DNA from: Sphingobacterium deserti
GTDB taxonomy: Bacteria; Bacteroidota; Bacteroidia; Sphingobacteriales; Sphingobacteriaceae
Direction: 5' to 3'
Length of the DNA stretch: 64,000 nucleotides
NCBI RefSeq assembly: GCF_000757725.1
Contig: NZ_JJMU01000026.1
Coordinates: 35,000 to 98,999, forward strand
Shown: piece by piece, positions 17,403-27,176 of the stretch
Position numbering within the stretch: the first letter of the stretch is position 1
Layout of the letters: every line of letters begins with the position of its first letter
Notes under the pieces: model-generated
Told to the model about the DNA's origin: nothing
What the model saw: the letters and a program-made list of their open reading frames with translations, nothing else
Databases searched by the model: none
Made by a program: the position numbers and the translations under genes

Positions 17403-17526
17403 GTGTTATATTTTGTTAAAATCTCCTCCCTTCCGATGCGCTGTACACCTATTTAAAAGCTGTAGACAGGCTTTCTTGCCACATTGGGTGCAGAGAACTG
17501 TTAATCAGTGTTATATTTTGTTAAAA
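17403..17526. repeat. Pair of 19-bp direct repeats in the divergent promoter region
   Basis: GTGTTATATTTTGTTAAAA occurs at 17403-17421 and again, identical, at 17508-17526. The copies are 105 bp apart, about ten helical turns, between the DUF4270 and histidine kinase promoters. They are candidate operator sites. Confidence 0.7.
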
Positions 17527-17562
17527 CTAGCCGATTACCCGTGCGATGCAAATCTACTAATT

Positions 17563-17570
17563 TAAATTTG
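17563..17570 (+). promoter_or_regulatory. -7 promoter box for the histidine kinase gene
   Basis: TAAATTTG is an exact TAnnTTTG box ending 8 bases before the ATG, so the leader would be nearly absent. Confidence 0.5.
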
Positions 17571-17578
17571 TATTAATA

Positions 17579-19003
17579 ATGTTAAAAAAGTATAAAATCC
17601 TCCTCGTTTTGATCGTGCTTACGGCTACTGGAATTGGCCTTGTTTTGTCTTTTTGGCTGTATGGCAGCTATAAAAGCGAGCGCGAGCTTTTTCTTGGTAG
17701 AGCAGAAAGGGCTTTATTTAACGTCCTGCAAAATTACTATCAAAACGACTTTACGGCCTCTGCAAAGAAGGCAGAATTAGATGCGCATGATGCGGAAAGA
17801 CGGCATAAGGGCTTTCTATCGATCTTAAGAAAAGTGTATCCCAATTTGGATGTAGCGCCTATGCAAACCTTTCTAGACACAGCGGATTTTCGACGGGGAC
17901 GAAATAGAAGAGTGCGCGGTGATGATGCGGGAAAAGATGCGCCCAACGAATTGCTACCGTTGTATTTGCTTGAGAAAATGGATTTCAATAGCGCATTGCT
18001 CGATACCCTCGAGCTTCGTTTGGAGAAAGCGTTGGCAAAAAATAGGATGCGAACAAAATTTCAGCTCTCAACGGAGATCATTCATCGCGATGAGTTCGAT
18101 GCTTATATACAGTACAGACGAAAGCAAGGGGAAGTCTTTACACGCCCGATCTTGATTAATCCAGAAAGTGAACAATTCTTACTAGCTAAGTTTGACAATC
18201 CATGGTCTTATTTGGTTTTCAAGCTCGGTGGCCAACTTTTTCTTTCTTTGTTACTGCTTACAGCGCTATTAGGCACTTTTCTGTATTTATTAAAGACCAT
18301 AAGGAGACAGAATCAAGAGGCTGTATTGCGGAAAGCGTTTGTGAACAATATGACACACGAGTTGAAAACCCCGTTGGCAACCGTGATGGCCGCTGTAGAG
18401 GCTATTCAACGTTTTGTAGCTAAAGATGATAAAGCAAAGATGAATAAGTATCTCGACCTTTCAAAGGCCGAGTTGGAACATCTTAATAACATGATTGAGC
18501 GTGTGCTGCAGCTTGATGTAGACGAGACCCACCGTATTCGCATTTTTAAGCAGCAGGTGAATATTATTCCATTAATCAATAACTGTTTGGAATTAGCCAC
18601 AATTAGCGCGGCTAAAGAAATAACGACTACGTTTGATCACGAGGACGAACAGCTGTTAATCATGGCTGACGAAGCCCATTTAAAAAATGTGGTCAGCAAC
18701 CTATTTGACAACGCTATTAAATATTCTGCCGACCCGGTCCAAATACATATCATTTTGAAGGTTTTTAAAGAAAATATCCTCTTGTCGATATCAGATAAGG
18801 GTAAAGGCATCGCCCCAGAACATTCGCCACGCATCTTTGATATGTTTTACCGCGTGCCGGAAGGGACACTCCACGAAGTGAAAGGCTTCGGTTTAGGTTT
18901 GGCCTACGTGAAACATGTTGTTGAGCAACATGGAGGAAGCATAGCCGTTCGCAGCGAACTTGGAAAAGGGAGTACATTTACAATTGAAATCCCTAAATAT
19001 TGA
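17579..19003 (+). CDS. Membrane sensor histidine kinase
   Basis: The 474-residue kinase has an N-terminal membrane helix (about 8-28), an extracytoplasmic sensor region of ~175 residues, and a second helix (about 210-236). The HisKA domain follows with NNMTHELKTPLA (phosphoacceptor His260), then the HATPase_c domain with NLFDNAIKYS (N box), DKGKGIAPE (G1) and GFGLGLAYV (G2). No HAMP or PAS domain is evident. The response regulator gene starts 4 bases after its stop, making them a cognate pair. It is divergent from the DUF4270/kelch operon across a promoter region with duplicated sites, so that operon is a plausible target. Confidence 0.92.
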   Translation: MLKKYKILLVLIVLTATGIGLVLSFWLYGSYKSERELFLGRAERALFNVLQNYYQNDFTASAKKAELDAHDAERRHKGFLSILRKVYPNLDVAPMQTFLDTADFRRGRNRRVRGDDAGKDAPNELLPLYLLEKMDFNSALLDTLELRLEKALAKNRMRTKFQLSTEIIHRDEFDAYIQYRRKQGEVFTRPILINPESEQFLLAKFDNPWSYLVFKLGGQLFLSLLLLTALLGTFLYLLKTIRRQNQEAVLRKAFVNNMTHELKTPLATVMAAVEAIQRFVAKDDKAKMNKYLDLSKAELEHLNNMIERVLQLDVDETHRIRIFKQQVNIIPLINNCLELATISAAKEITTTFDHEDEQLLIMADEAHLKNVVSNLFDNAIKYSADPVQIHIILKVFKENILLSISDKGKGIAPEHSPRIFDMFYRVPEGTLHEVKGFGLGLAYVKHVVEQHGGSIAVRSELGKGSTFTIEIPKY

Positions 19004-19007
19004 AAAA

Positions 19008-19682
19008 ATGGTAGATGTATTGTACGTTGAGGACGAGTTGAGCTTAGCGCTTATCGTTGCTGATAGCTTAGAAGCGCATGGATTTCAAGTGACACATCGG
19101 GAAAACGGAAGGGATGCCGTTATCGCTTTTAAACACAAAAAGCCCGATATCGTTGTGCTAGACGTTATGATGCCATTGATGGATGGTTTTTCTGTCGCAA
19201 CGGAGATTCGGAAGGTAGACTTAAGTACACCAATTATTTTTCTGACTGCCATGACCCATACAGAGGATGTTGTCAAAGGGTTTCACTTGGGCGCTAACGA
19301 CTATGTGCGAAAACCGTTTAAAATAGAAGAGCTTATTGTCCGGATCGAATCATTAACAAAAAGAGTGGCTGTAGCGCAAGCGATGAAGCAGTATATTATC
19401 GGCGATTTTGTACTCGACACCATAAAATCTACACTGACATACGGCACGGAGCAGGAAAAGCTTTCTTTCCGTGAGGTGGAGCTCTTGCGGCGTTTATTTG
19501 AACACAAGGATGAGGTGGTACCCAGAGAGGAGATTATTCGCGCTTATTGGAATGACGATACTTACTTTACGGGCAGAAGCTTAGACGTGTTTATCAGCCG
19601 AATCAGAAAATATTTGTCTAAAGACGAACGCATAAAAATTACCAATATCCGTAGTGTCGGTTATATGTTAACGATTGACTAA
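19008..19682 (+). CDS. OmpR-family response regulator
   Basis: This cognate regulator for the upstream kinase has 225 residues from the ATG at 19008. The frame extends further upstream into the kinase gene but has no good start there. The receiver domain shows the acidic pair in YVEDELSLA, phosphoacceptor Asp52 in VVLDVMMP, the switch Thr in FLTAMTH and Lys in VRKPFK. The C-terminal winged helix has FREVELLRRLFEH and the ending RIRKYLSKDERIKITNIRSVGYML, typical of OmpR/PhoB DNA-binding domains. Confidence 0.93.
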   Translation: MVDVLYVEDELSLALIVADSLEAHGFQVTHRENGRDAVIAFKHKKPDIVVLDVMMPLMDGFSVATEIRKVDLSTPIIFLTAMTHTEDVVKGFHLGANDYVRKPFKIEELIVRIESLTKRVAVAQAMKQYIIGDFVLDTIKSTLTYGTEQEKLSFREVELLRRLFEHKDEVVPREEIIRAYWNDDTYFTGRSLDVFISRIRKYLSKDERIKITNIRSVGYMLTID

Positions 19683-19870
19683 TCAAGCTCAGCAAAAACT
19701 GTTTGATAATTACCTCTAAAGAACTCTTTCAGGACATTAGCAGGCAACGTGGACAACAAAAAATGCGTGTCTTTGGCCCTGTCTTTTTCATTCCAACATC
19801 AAAAATGATTGCACAGCTCGCGTACCGTTGCAGGCCGCATTGATCAGGATGCTGCTTTTGATGAAAATCG

Positions 19871-19878
19871 TATCTTTG
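19871..19878 (+). promoter_or_regulatory. -7 promoter box for the TetR gene
   Basis: TATCTTTG is an exact TAnnTTTG box, 13 bases before the ATG, predicting a leader of about 7 nt. Confidence 0.5.
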
Positions 19879-19891
19879 AAAAAAAATAGGA

Positions 19892-20434
19892 ATGAAAGAC
19901 ACGACGCTAAGCCGTAAGGAAAAAATAATGAAAGTAGCGCTTTCGCTTTTTGCTACGAAGGGCTACGTGGATACATCAACGAAGGAGATTTCCATCGAAG
20001 CGGGCGTTTCAGAAGCATTAATATTTAAACATTTTGGCAATAAAGATACGCTCTTAGCCCATATCGTGAAATCCGGGTACCGACGCGTTTTATCTCATCA
20101 CCGTGGAATGATGACCTATCGAAATCCGAAAGAATTTTTGCAGAACATGATTTTCTTACCGAGTAAGTTGGTAGCGGAAGAACCGCTGTTTTGGAAGCTC
20201 CAAGAGCGCCTTTCTCATAATGCATTTTCTAAACAGCAGCACGAACAATTTATGAAGCCTGTACAGCCCATTCTCGTAAAGGCTTTTACAGAATTGGGTT
20301 ACCAAGATCCAGAGCTCGAAACGCAATTTCTACTTTTAACGATCGATATGCTTTGGAAAAGGGCTGCGAGTGAAGATATCAGTAACGGTAATGCGCTATC
20401 GCAATTATTAGAAAAGAAATACAAGCTTTCCTAA
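19892..20434 (+). CDS. TetR family transcriptional regulator
   Basis: The 180-residue repressor-type protein has an N-terminal helix-turn-helix: KIMKVALSLFATKGYVDTST then EISIEAGVSEALIFKHFGNKD, the canonical TetR signature. The C-terminal ligand-binding half (about residues 60-180) shows no motif that identifies the ligand. No efflux or target operon is adjacent; the next gene downstream is a GH3 enzyme with its own promoter box. Confidence 0.9.
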   Translation: MKDTTLSRKEKIMKVALSLFATKGYVDTSTKEISIEAGVSEALIFKHFGNKDTLLAHIVKSGYRRVLSHHRGMMTYRNPKEFLQNMIFLPSKLVAEEPLFWKLQERLSHNAFSKQQHEQFMKPVQPILVKAFTELGYQDPELETQFLLLTIDMLWKRAASEDISNGNALSQLLEKKYKLS

Positions 20435-20469
20435 TGCGCTTTTATGCTGTTTTCACAATTATTCATGCA

Positions 20470-20477
20470 TAAATTTG
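20470..20477 (+). promoter_or_regulatory. -7 promoter box for the GH3 gene
   Basis: TAAATTTG is an exact TAnnTTTG box 45 bases before the ATG. Confidence 0.45.
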
Positions 20478-20522
20478 ATGCGCCTGTTTTTTGATGTATA
20501 TTAGGGCGGTAAAAAACTAAAT

Positions 20523-22226
20523 ATGATTAAGAAAATTCTTCCTTTTTTATTTCTGGTATGCGTTGGTCTGTCAGTTCATGCGCAGAAAAGGCCTGACTTC
20601 GTGAAGTTTATTAATAGCAAGAATGCTTGGGTAGACTCTGTTTTTAATAAGCTTACACCGAAGGAACGTATTGCACAATTATTTTTGGTAAGAGCACATA
20701 CAAACTTAGGGAAGAAATATATCGACTCCGTTGGGCAGGTTATCCAGCGCGAGCAATTAGGCGGGCTCGTGGTATTTCAGGGGGGTCCAGTTAGGCACGC
20801 TCAAATGTTTAACCAATACCAAAAATTGGCCAAGGTACCGTTACTGATAACCTATGATGGAGAGTGGGGCTTAGGGATGCGTATGCCAGACTCGACGGTT
20901 TCATATCCTTATCAGATGACGCTTGGTGCCGTGCAAAATGAACATCTGATCTACGAGATGGGCAAGCAGGTAGCGCGTGATTTTTTACGCATCGGCATGC
21001 ACTTCAATTTTGCGCCGGTAGTAGATATTAATAATAACCCTAAAAATCCAGTCATCAATTTCCGCTCGTTTGGTGATAATAAGTATAATGTGACAAGGAA
21101 AGCAAAAGCCTATATGGATGGTATGGTGGATGGTGGTATCATCGCCTCTCTCAAGCATTTTCCGGGGCATGGCGATACGGAAGTTGATTCGCACCATGAT
21201 TTGCCGCAGCTTAATTTTACCAAGAAGCGACTGGATACGTTGGAAATTTTTCCTTTTCGTGCATTAATTAAGGCGGGTGCCCCGGCGATTATGGTGGCGC
21301 ATATGAACATCCCCGCGTTAGACGCAACGCCTAATATTCCCTCATCAATATCCAGAAAGGTGGTAACCGATCTTTTGCGAAAGGAGCTAGGATTTAAGGG
21401 ACTTACGGTGACTGATGCAATGGACATGAACGGGGTCAAAAAGTTTTTTCCGAACGGCGAAGCCGATGTGATGGCTATTGAGGCCGGGCACGACCTTCTA
21501 GAGGTGTCAGAGAACAGCGCACGTGCGATTGACTTGGTCGACAAGGCGATAAAAAGCGGACGGATAAAGCAGAGCGAACTGGATCAGCGCGTGAAACGTG
21601 TGCTGGCAGCAAAGTATTGGGTTGGGCTAAATCAGTGTAGACCCGTTCCTATGCAGAATCTAATGGCCGATTTAAATAATAATGCATCGAAACAGCTTGT
21701 CCAACGTTTGGCAGATGCCGCAATAACTGTGCTGAAAGCGGATCGCCGAATCAAGACATTTGATCGCCGTGAGGAAACGGCCATTGTATCTGTAGGGATT
21801 TCAAAGGCTCAAGATTTCGAAAAAGAGCTTGCAGGGCAGCTTACTACAAAGACACAGTTCTTCATCAGTGGGAAAGAAACGGAGGAACAACTGAAAGAGC
21901 TTTTGAAGCAAATACGCGACTTTCGACAAATTGTACTTGCTATTCACGATAACCGCCCGCGGCCACGGAGCGAGTCCGATTTATCTGAACCGGCTCGTGC
22001 ATTTGTAGATAAAGTGGCAGGCCGCCGAACGATAACAGCGATGTTTACGAACCCCTATATGCTCGATAACCTATCGATCGATCGAAGCAGTGGCATTATT
22101 ATGGCTTACCAGAACGACGGCTTTATGCAAAAGGCTGCCGCCAAAGTGCTATTAGGAAAAATTAAAGCACAGGGAAAACTGCCCGTAGCGATTAATAAGC
22201 GCTTCCAATATGGCGATGGTCTTTAA
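20523..22226 (+). CDS. Exported GH3 beta-N-acetylhexosaminidase (NagZ-like)
   Basis: This secreted glycosidase most likely removes GlcNAc from peptidoglycan fragments. A signal peptide occupies residues 1-21 (ending SVHAQ). The GH3 N-terminal domain contains KHFPGHGDTEVDSHHDLP, the NagZ-type loop with the catalytic Asp/His pair, and VTDAMDMNGV with the Asp nucleophile. About 200 further residues form a second domain like that found after NagZ-type catalytic domains in Bacteroidota; the frame carries no beta-lactamase domain. At 567 residues it is longer than cytosolic NagZ (~340). Periplasmic NagZ activity fits the salvage genes at 32-51 kb, although it is not linked to them by operon. Confidence 0.88.
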   Translation: MIKKILPFLFLVCVGLSVHAQKRPDFVKFINSKNAWVDSVFNKLTPKERIAQLFLVRAHTNLGKKYIDSVGQVIQREQLGGLVVFQGGPVRHAQMFNQYQKLAKVPLLITYDGEWGLGMRMPDSTVSYPYQMTLGAVQNEHLIYEMGKQVARDFLRIGMHFNFAPVVDINNNPKNPVINFRSFGDNKYNVTRKAKAYMDGMVDGGIIASLKHFPGHGDTEVDSHHDLPQLNFTKKRLDTLEIFPFRALIKAGAPAIMVAHMNIPALDATPNIPSSISRKVVTDLLRKELGFKGLTVTDAMDMNGVKKFFPNGEADVMAIEAGHDLLEVSENSARAIDLVDKAIKSGRIKQSELDQRVKRVLAAKYWVGLNQCRPVPMQNLMADLNNNASKQLVQRLADAAITVLKADRRIKTFDRREETAIVSVGISKAQDFEKELAGQLTTKTQFFISGKETEEQLKELLKQIRDFRQIVLAIHDNRPRPRSESDLSEPARAFVDKVAGRRTITAMFTNPYMLDNLSIDRSSGIIMAYQNDGFMQKAAAKVLLGKIKAQGKLPVAINKRFQYGDGL

Positions 22227-22278
22227 TAGTTAAAGAGGCGCTTACCAAGGTCGTCGCAGCGAAAAAATTTATCTATGG

Positions 22279-22331
22279 CATCCCATGCTGTCCGCATATT
22301 TTTAAATGCAGATAACATGGGATGTTTTTTT
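22279..22331 (+). terminator. Intrinsic terminator of the GH3 gene
   Basis: CATCCCATG (22279-22287) pairs with CATGGGATG (22316-22324) and is followed by seven T. The 28-nt loop can form a small inner hairpin. Confidence 0.8.
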
Positions 22332-22461
22332 GTTTTAGGTGTCAACTGCTCGACAGCGCTTAATATTATATTGCTAACTAAACTCACTTATAATTAGTAT
22401 TTTGCTAATTCTTCGTGCTAAAAATTAGTATTAAAAATGGAGGATATTGCCGTATAAACAA

Positions 22462-22469
22462 TATTTTTG
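22462..22469 (+). promoter_or_regulatory. -7 promoter box for serine ammonia-lyase
   Basis: TATTTTTG is an exact TAnnTTTG box 21 bases before the ATG. Confidence 0.5.
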
Positions 22470-22489
22470 TGTGGGCTTAAATTCTGGAA

Positions 22490-23917
22490 ATGGCAAACGA
22501 GCGAATCTCTATTTTTGATATGTTTAAAATTGGTATCGGACCATCTAGTTCGCATACTTTGGGCCCTTGGCGAGCAGCACAACGCTTCGTAGAAATTCTT
22601 AGAAATAAAGCACTGCTAAACGAGGTGGTCGGCATAAACATATTGCTATATGGATCGCTGGCAAAGACCGGCGTTGGCCACGGTACAGATATCGCCGTCC
22701 TACTCGGACTTAGTGGCGATGATCCTGTAACCTTCGATGTGTCGCAAGTGACACCCAAAGTGCAGGAGATAAAAACTTCTGGGAAGATAAATTTGGGTGC
22801 TGAACAGGAAGTTACATTTTCCTACACCTCCGATCTTATGTTCTTGTATACGGAGAGTTTGCCTTACCACCCGAATGCCGTAACTTTTCAGGCTTTCCTT
22901 CACGATGGAAAAGCGGTTTCTGAAACCTATTATTCTATTGGCGGAGGATTTGTCGTACAGGAAGGCGATGCCGAAAGCGTATTAAGCGAAGTGGAGTTGC
23001 CGTTCCCGGTGGATACGGCACAGGAACTCATGGTTTGGTGTATGCGTACTGGTTTAAAGATTTCAGAGCTGGTGATGGAGAATGAACTATCTTGGCGAAG
23101 CGAGGAGCAAACGAAGGAAGGTATCTTACATATTTTTCGCACGCTAAGAGATTGCATCTATAAAGGTTGTCACACGGCGGGCGTGCTTCCGGGAGGATTG
23201 CACGTGGAACGTCGAGCAGCCAAGATGAATAAACGTCTTTTAAGTGGACGCGCTTACGAAGATTATGACAGCTGGTTAAGCGCTATTCGTGGAGGGGGCA
23301 AAGATTTCGGTTATATCCTTGATTGGGTAAGTTGTTTTGCCCTAGCAGTGAACGAAGAGAATGCCTCATTCGGTCGTGTGGTTACAGCGCCTACGAATGG
23401 TGCATCAGGCGTTATTCCTGCGGTGCTGCAATACTATATTACCTTTCATGATGGTTATTGGGAAGAAAAGATCATGCAGTTTATTGCTACAGCTTCCGAA
23501 ATAGGCTCCATATTTAAAAAGGGAGCAACGATCTCTGCGGCGATGGGCGGATGCCAAGCGGAAATAGGTGTCTCATCGGCTATGGCTGCTGCTGCGCTGA
23601 CGGAATGCTTAGGTGGATCGCAAAGACAGGTGCTGATGGCTGCCGAAATAGCGATGGAGCATCACCTGGGTCTGACCTGCGATCCTATCGGCGGGCTAGT
23701 ACAAATCCCCTGTATCGAGCGAAATACCATGGGCGCTGTAAAAGCGATAACAGCAGCACAGTTAGCGTTAAACTCAAATCCTGATAAAGCGAAGGTGAGT
23801 CTTGATGCGGTGGTAAGTACCATGTGGGATACCGCGCAAGATATGAACGCAAAATATAAGGAGACGGCCGATGGTGGCTTGGCAATTAAAGTACCGTTAA
23901 GCTTGCCGGAATGTTGA
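22490..23917 (+). CDS. L-serine ammonia-lyase, iron-sulfur, single chain
   Basis: The enzyme deaminates L-serine to pyruvate with a [4Fe-4S] cluster. The 475-residue protein combines the beta and alpha domains in one chain, like E. coli SdaA. It begins with [20 protein letters not shown], the serine-binding loop. The alpha domain holds [44 protein letters not shown] and [15 protein letters not shown], whose cysteines are the likely cluster ligands. It has its own promoter box and no operon partners. Confidence 0.94.
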   Translation: MANERISIFDMFKIGIGPSSSHTLGPWRAAQRFVEILRNKALLNEVVGINILLYGSLAKTGVGHGTDIAVLLGLSGDDPVTFDVSQVTPKVQEIKTSGKINLGAEQEVTFSYTSDLMFLYTESLPYHPNAVTFQAFLHDGKAVSETYYSIGGGFVVQEGDAESVLSEVELPFPVDTAQELMVWCMRTGLKISELVMENELSWRSEEQTKEGILHIFRTLRDCIYKGCHTAGVLPGGLHVERRAAKMNKRLLSGRAYEDYDSWLSAIRGGGKDFGYILDWVSCFALAVNEENASFGRVVTAPTNGASGVIPAVLQYYITFHDGYWEEKIMQFIATASEIGSIFKKGATISAAMGGCQAEIGVSSAMAAAALTECLGGSQRQVLMAAEIAMEHHLGLTCDPIGGLVQIPCIERNTMGAVKAITAAQLALNSNPDKAKVSLDAVVSTMWDTAQDMNAKYKETADGGLAIKVPLSLPEC

Positions 23918-24059
23918 TGTCAGTTGCAGGTCATGCATTGCTGTATGATTTGGAAGACAATAATAAAAGATATAAATTGGCCGCTGCTGCTCGCGCAACA
24001 GATATAGGAGATGGATGGGAACACGAAATGTGGATGTTTCTTAAAATACAAACACGCGG

Positions 24060-24908
24060 ATGAAATATAGTGCTTTAGCTTCAGGAAGTAATGGGAATTG
24101 CTATTATCTAGCAAGTGGTGACGGGGATGCGATTCTTATCGATGCAGGGATCAATACGAAGCATATCGAGCTGCGTATGGCTAAACTAGGGATAGATCCA
24201 AGCAGTATTTCAGCCATATTTATAACGCATGAGCATAGTGATCATATCCGTGGTCTCTCCGTATTCTGCAAACGGTACCAGGTGCCGGTATATATTACAG
24301 CGGGCTCTTATAAAGGTTCTCGATTAAATCTTCCTCCCGAACTTGTTCATATTATTTTGCCAAATGAGAAAGTAGAGATTGGGACGTTATCCATATATGG
24401 GATTCCGAAGTACCACGATGCAAAAGAGCCTTGCAGCTTTCTGGTTAGTGACGGGAAAATCAATGTAGGTGTGCTCACAGACCTTGGAAGGGCGTGCGAA
24501 AATGTGAAGCACGTTATTAAACATGTCGATGTTTTGCTATTGGAAGCCAACTACGATGAGGAGATGCTTGAAAAAGGCCGATACTCTTTTTATTTGAAGA
24601 ATAGGATAAGAAGCGGTTGGGGGCATATTTCAAACAAATTATCCCTGGAAGTATTTTTGGAGAATCGTACGCCACGACTGAGACATTTAATCTTGTCTCA
24701 TCTTTCCGGCCAGAACAACACCGTGGAAATCGTAGAACAAACATTTGCCCCACACTGCACGGGGATAAAACTTTCCGTAGCCACCCGTTATGAAGAGACG
24801 GAGCTGTTCGATGTGTATAAACTCGAAAATACCAATGTGGTCACGATTTCGAGCCAACAGCCTATCTATATACAGCAAACCTTATTTCAGACGGCGAACG
24901 AAGCCTAA
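24060..24908 (+). CDS. MBL-fold metallo-hydrolase (YycJ/WalJ-like)
   Basis: The 282-residue cytosolic protein begins MKYSALASGSNGNCYYLA, the usual opening of YycJ-type metallo-beta-lactamase-fold proteins. It carries the zinc motif THEHSDHIRG, then KYHDA, TDLG and LEANYDE, and a late His in LSHLSG. Relatives are predicted nucleases or phosphodiesterases linked to DNA handling and, in Firmicutes, to the WalKR system. The exact substrate is unknown. It stands alone 142 bases after the serine ammonia-lyase gene. Confidence 0.88.
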   Translation: MKYSALASGSNGNCYYLASGDGDAILIDAGINTKHIELRMAKLGIDPSSISAIFITHEHSDHIRGLSVFCKRYQVPVYITAGSYKGSRLNLPPELVHIILPNEKVEIGTLSIYGIPKYHDAKEPCSFLVSDGKINVGVLTDLGRACENVKHVIKHVDVLLLEANYDEEMLEKGRYSFYLKNRIRSGWGHISNKLSLEVFLENRTPRLRHLILSHLSGQNNTVEIVEQTFAPHCTGIKLSVATRYEETELFDVYKLENTNVVTISSQQPIYIQQTLFQTANEA

Positions 24909-25006
24909 TTGTCGCACCACACGTTTACAGACATTCCCTTTGTAAAACATAAAATAGCCTTAGGAAATCAGCGACGAGGCATCAAGGGTGGTTAGGTATC
25001 ACCTAT

Positions 25007-25705
25007 CTAGACAATCTCCATGGCAAAAAGCGTTGCGATATGCTTTTTCAAAATTTCCTTTACCTCAACTAAATCCAGTTCACGCCCCAGCTCACGCTGT
25101 AAGGATGTTACATCTTTATCATCTATTCCACAAGGGATGATATTCTTAAAGTAGTCGAGGTCAGCGTTCACGTTGAAAGCAAATCCGTGCATGGTCACCC
25201 AGCGCGACGCTCTAACGCCCATAGCGCATATTTTCCGGGCCTTCGCATTGTCAGCATCTATCCACACGCCAGTGAATCCTTCATATCTTCCCGCCATTAT
25301 TCCATAATCTGCACAGGTAAGGATAACCGCTTCCTCCAGCGTGCGGAGGTATAAATGGATATCAGTAAAAAAATTGTCGAGATCCAAAATAGGGTAGCCT
25401 ACAATCTGTCCGGGACCGTGATAGGTTATATCGCCACCCCGGTTTATCTTGTAGAAGGTCGCATTTTTTGCTTTTAACCCATCTTCGTCCAAAAGAAGGT
25501 ACTCAGGATGGCCACTTTTCCCCAACGTGTATACATGAGAATGCTCTGTAAAAATCAGATGATTCGGCGTGGGAAGCTGCAGATTTTCATTACGGTTTGC
25601 GTTCTTTATAGCCAGTGTATTTGCAAAAACCTCTTCCTGCCGATTCCACGCATCCTGATAGTCTGTTAAACCCCAATCAACGAAATGTACTTTTTTGTTT
25701 TGCAT
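25007..25705 (-). CDS. lipB: Lipoyl(octanoyl) transferase LipB
   Basis: LipB moves octanoyl groups from acyl-carrier protein to lipoyl domains, the first step of lipoate synthesis. The 232-residue protein has NRGGDITYHGPGQIVGYPIL (substrate-binding loop), GVWID, a Lys in the KICAMGVRASRWVTMHGFA segment, and the acyl-accepting cysteine in NIIPCGI. Length and motifs are normal. It is divergent from hflX, with back-to-back -7 boxes between them. Confidence 0.95.
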   Translation of the reverse strand: MQNKKVHFVDWGLTDYQDAWNRQEEVFANTLAIKNANRNENLQLPTPNHLIFTEHSHVYTLGKSGHPEYLLLDEDGLKAKNATFYKINRGGDITYHGPGQIVGYPILDLDNFFTDIHLYLRTLEEAVILTCADYGIMAGRYEGFTGVWIDADNAKARKICAMGVRASRWVTMHGFAFNVNADLDYFKNIIPCGIDDKDVTSLQRELGRELDLVEVKEILKKHIATLFAMEIV

Positions 25706-25755
25706 GTGAACTATCTATAAACTCTATTATTCATTAAGAGAATGAATGCCGAGCA

Positions 25756-25763
25756 CAAATTTA
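25756..25763 (-). promoter_or_regulatory. -7 promoter box for lipB
   Basis: The complement reads TAAATTTG, an exact box about 50 bases upstream of the lipB start. Confidence 0.45.
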
Positions 25764-25827
25764 CGGATTTACAACCGAAAATTGTTTTGTGGATTATAGG
25801 CGCGATGTCAAGAATGGATAAAAACAG

Positions 25828-25835
25828 CTATCTTT
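25828..25835 (+). promoter_or_regulatory. -7 promoter box for hflX
   Basis: TATCTTTG is an exact TAnnTTTG box 92 bases before the hflX ATG, in the divergent lipB-hflX region. Confidence 0.5.
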
Positions 25836-25927
25836 GTATCCCTATTATAAATCGAATATGAAATTAGGGGCACGAATTTTGAAAATTCAAAAGTTTTTAA
25901 TTTTATAGCTATTAGCTCATATCATAC

Positions 25928-27118
25928 ATGGCAAGAACAAAAATTTACGATACAGCGATAAAGCCAGAAACGGCGGTTTTGGTTTCGGTAATTACACCGG
26001 ATACTACCGAAGCGAAGGCGCACGAATATTTGGAGGAGCTCGCATTTTTGGTGGAAACTGCAGGCGGTGTCAACAAAGGCATCTTTACGCAAAAATTGGC
26101 CTATCCAGATCGTGCAACCTTCGTGGGCAGTGGGAAATTGGAAGAGATAAAAGCGGATATCATTGCGGAAGAGGTGGACATGGTTGTTTTTGATGACGAG
26201 TTATCGCCTTCGCAGTTACGAAACATAGAAAAGGAATTCCAGATCAAAGTATTGGATCGCTCCAATTTAATTTTGGACATTTTTGCTCGCCACGCTCAGA
26301 CGGCGCAAGCGAAAACACAGGTAGAATTGGCGCAGCTACAATATGTGCTTCCGCGATTGACGCGTATGTGGACTCACTTGGAAAGGCAACGTGGGGGGAT
26401 CGGGATGCGTGGTCCCGGTGAGAGTCAGATCGAATCCGATAGACGGATGATCTTAAACAAGATCTCGCTGTTAAAAGAGCGTCTAAAGCAGATTGACAAA
26501 CAAAATGAAACGCAACGGAAAAATCGGGGCGAATTGATTCGGGCAGCGCTGGTGGGATACACAAATGTTGGTAAATCGACCATTATGAATATGGTTTCAA
26601 AATCTGATGTATTGATCGAAAATAAGCTTTTCGCAACGCTGGATACCACGGTACGTAAAGTCGTCATTGATAACTTGCCCTTTTTGTTATCCGATACCGT
26701 TGGTTTTATCCGCAAGCTGCCCCATCATTTGGTAGAATGTTTCAAATCGACCTTGGACGAAGTTCGCGAAGCGGATATCCTCATTCACGTCGTGGATATC
26801 TCCCACCCAAACTTTGAAGATCACATTCAGGCGGTAAATGAAACGCTGAAAGAGCTTGGCGCATTAGATAAACCTGTTGTTACGGTGTTCAATAAAATTG
26901 ATGCGTACAAAGCGCCAGTTTCGGAGACCGAAGAGGGCGAGGAAGTAAAAGTTACGCTTGATGATTTTCGAAACTCGTGGATGGCAAGAAATTCTGATCC
27001 AGCTATATTTATATCAGCAACCGATAAAACCAATGTGGAGGAATTTAAAGAGCGCCTTTACAGTATCGTTGTTGACCTGCATAACCAGCGTTATCCCTAC
27101 AACAATTTATTGTATTAA
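25928..27118 (+). CDS. hflX: GTPase HflX
   Basis: HflX is a ribosome-associated GTPase that splits stalled ribosomes, notably in heat stress. The 396-residue protein has the N-terminal HflX domain (FVGSGKLEEIK and VVFDDELSPSQLRNIEK), a coiled-coil linker with GGIGMRGPGESQIESDRR, and the GTPase domain with GYTNVGKST (G1), DTVGFIRKLPHHL (G3) and NKID (G4). The C-terminal ~40 residues form the usual small extra domain. It is convergent with recG. Confidence 0.95.
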   Translation: MARTKIYDTAIKPETAVLVSVITPDTTEAKAHEYLEELAFLVETAGGVNKGIFTQKLAYPDRATFVGSGKLEEIKADIIAEEVDMVVFDDELSPSQLRNIEKEFQIKVLDRSNLILDIFARHAQTAQAKTQVELAQLQYVLPRLTRMWTHLERQRGGIGMRGPGESQIESDRRMILNKISLLKERLKQIDKQNETQRKNRGELIRAALVGYTNVGKSTIMNMVSKSDVLIENKLFATLDTTVRKVVIDNLPFLLSDTVGFIRKLPHHLVECFKSTLDEVREADILIHVVDISHPNFEDHIQAVNETLKELGALDKPVVTVFNKIDAYKAPVSETEEGEEVKVTLDDFRNSWMARNSDPAIFISATDKTNVEEFKERLYSIVVDLHNQRYPYNNLLY

Positions 27119-27129
27119 TACTATACTTT

Positions 27130-27162
27130 CGCTGCAAAGTCGGTTTGTAGGATTTTGCAGCG
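27130..27162. terminator. Hairpin between hflX and recG
   Basis: CGCTGCAAA (27130-27138) pairs perfectly with TTTGCAGCG (27154-27162) across a 15-nt loop in the 58-base convergent gap. There is no long T run on either side, so its strength as a terminator is uncertain. Confidence 0.5.
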
Positions 27163-27176
27163 TCTGCTCCCTTCGA

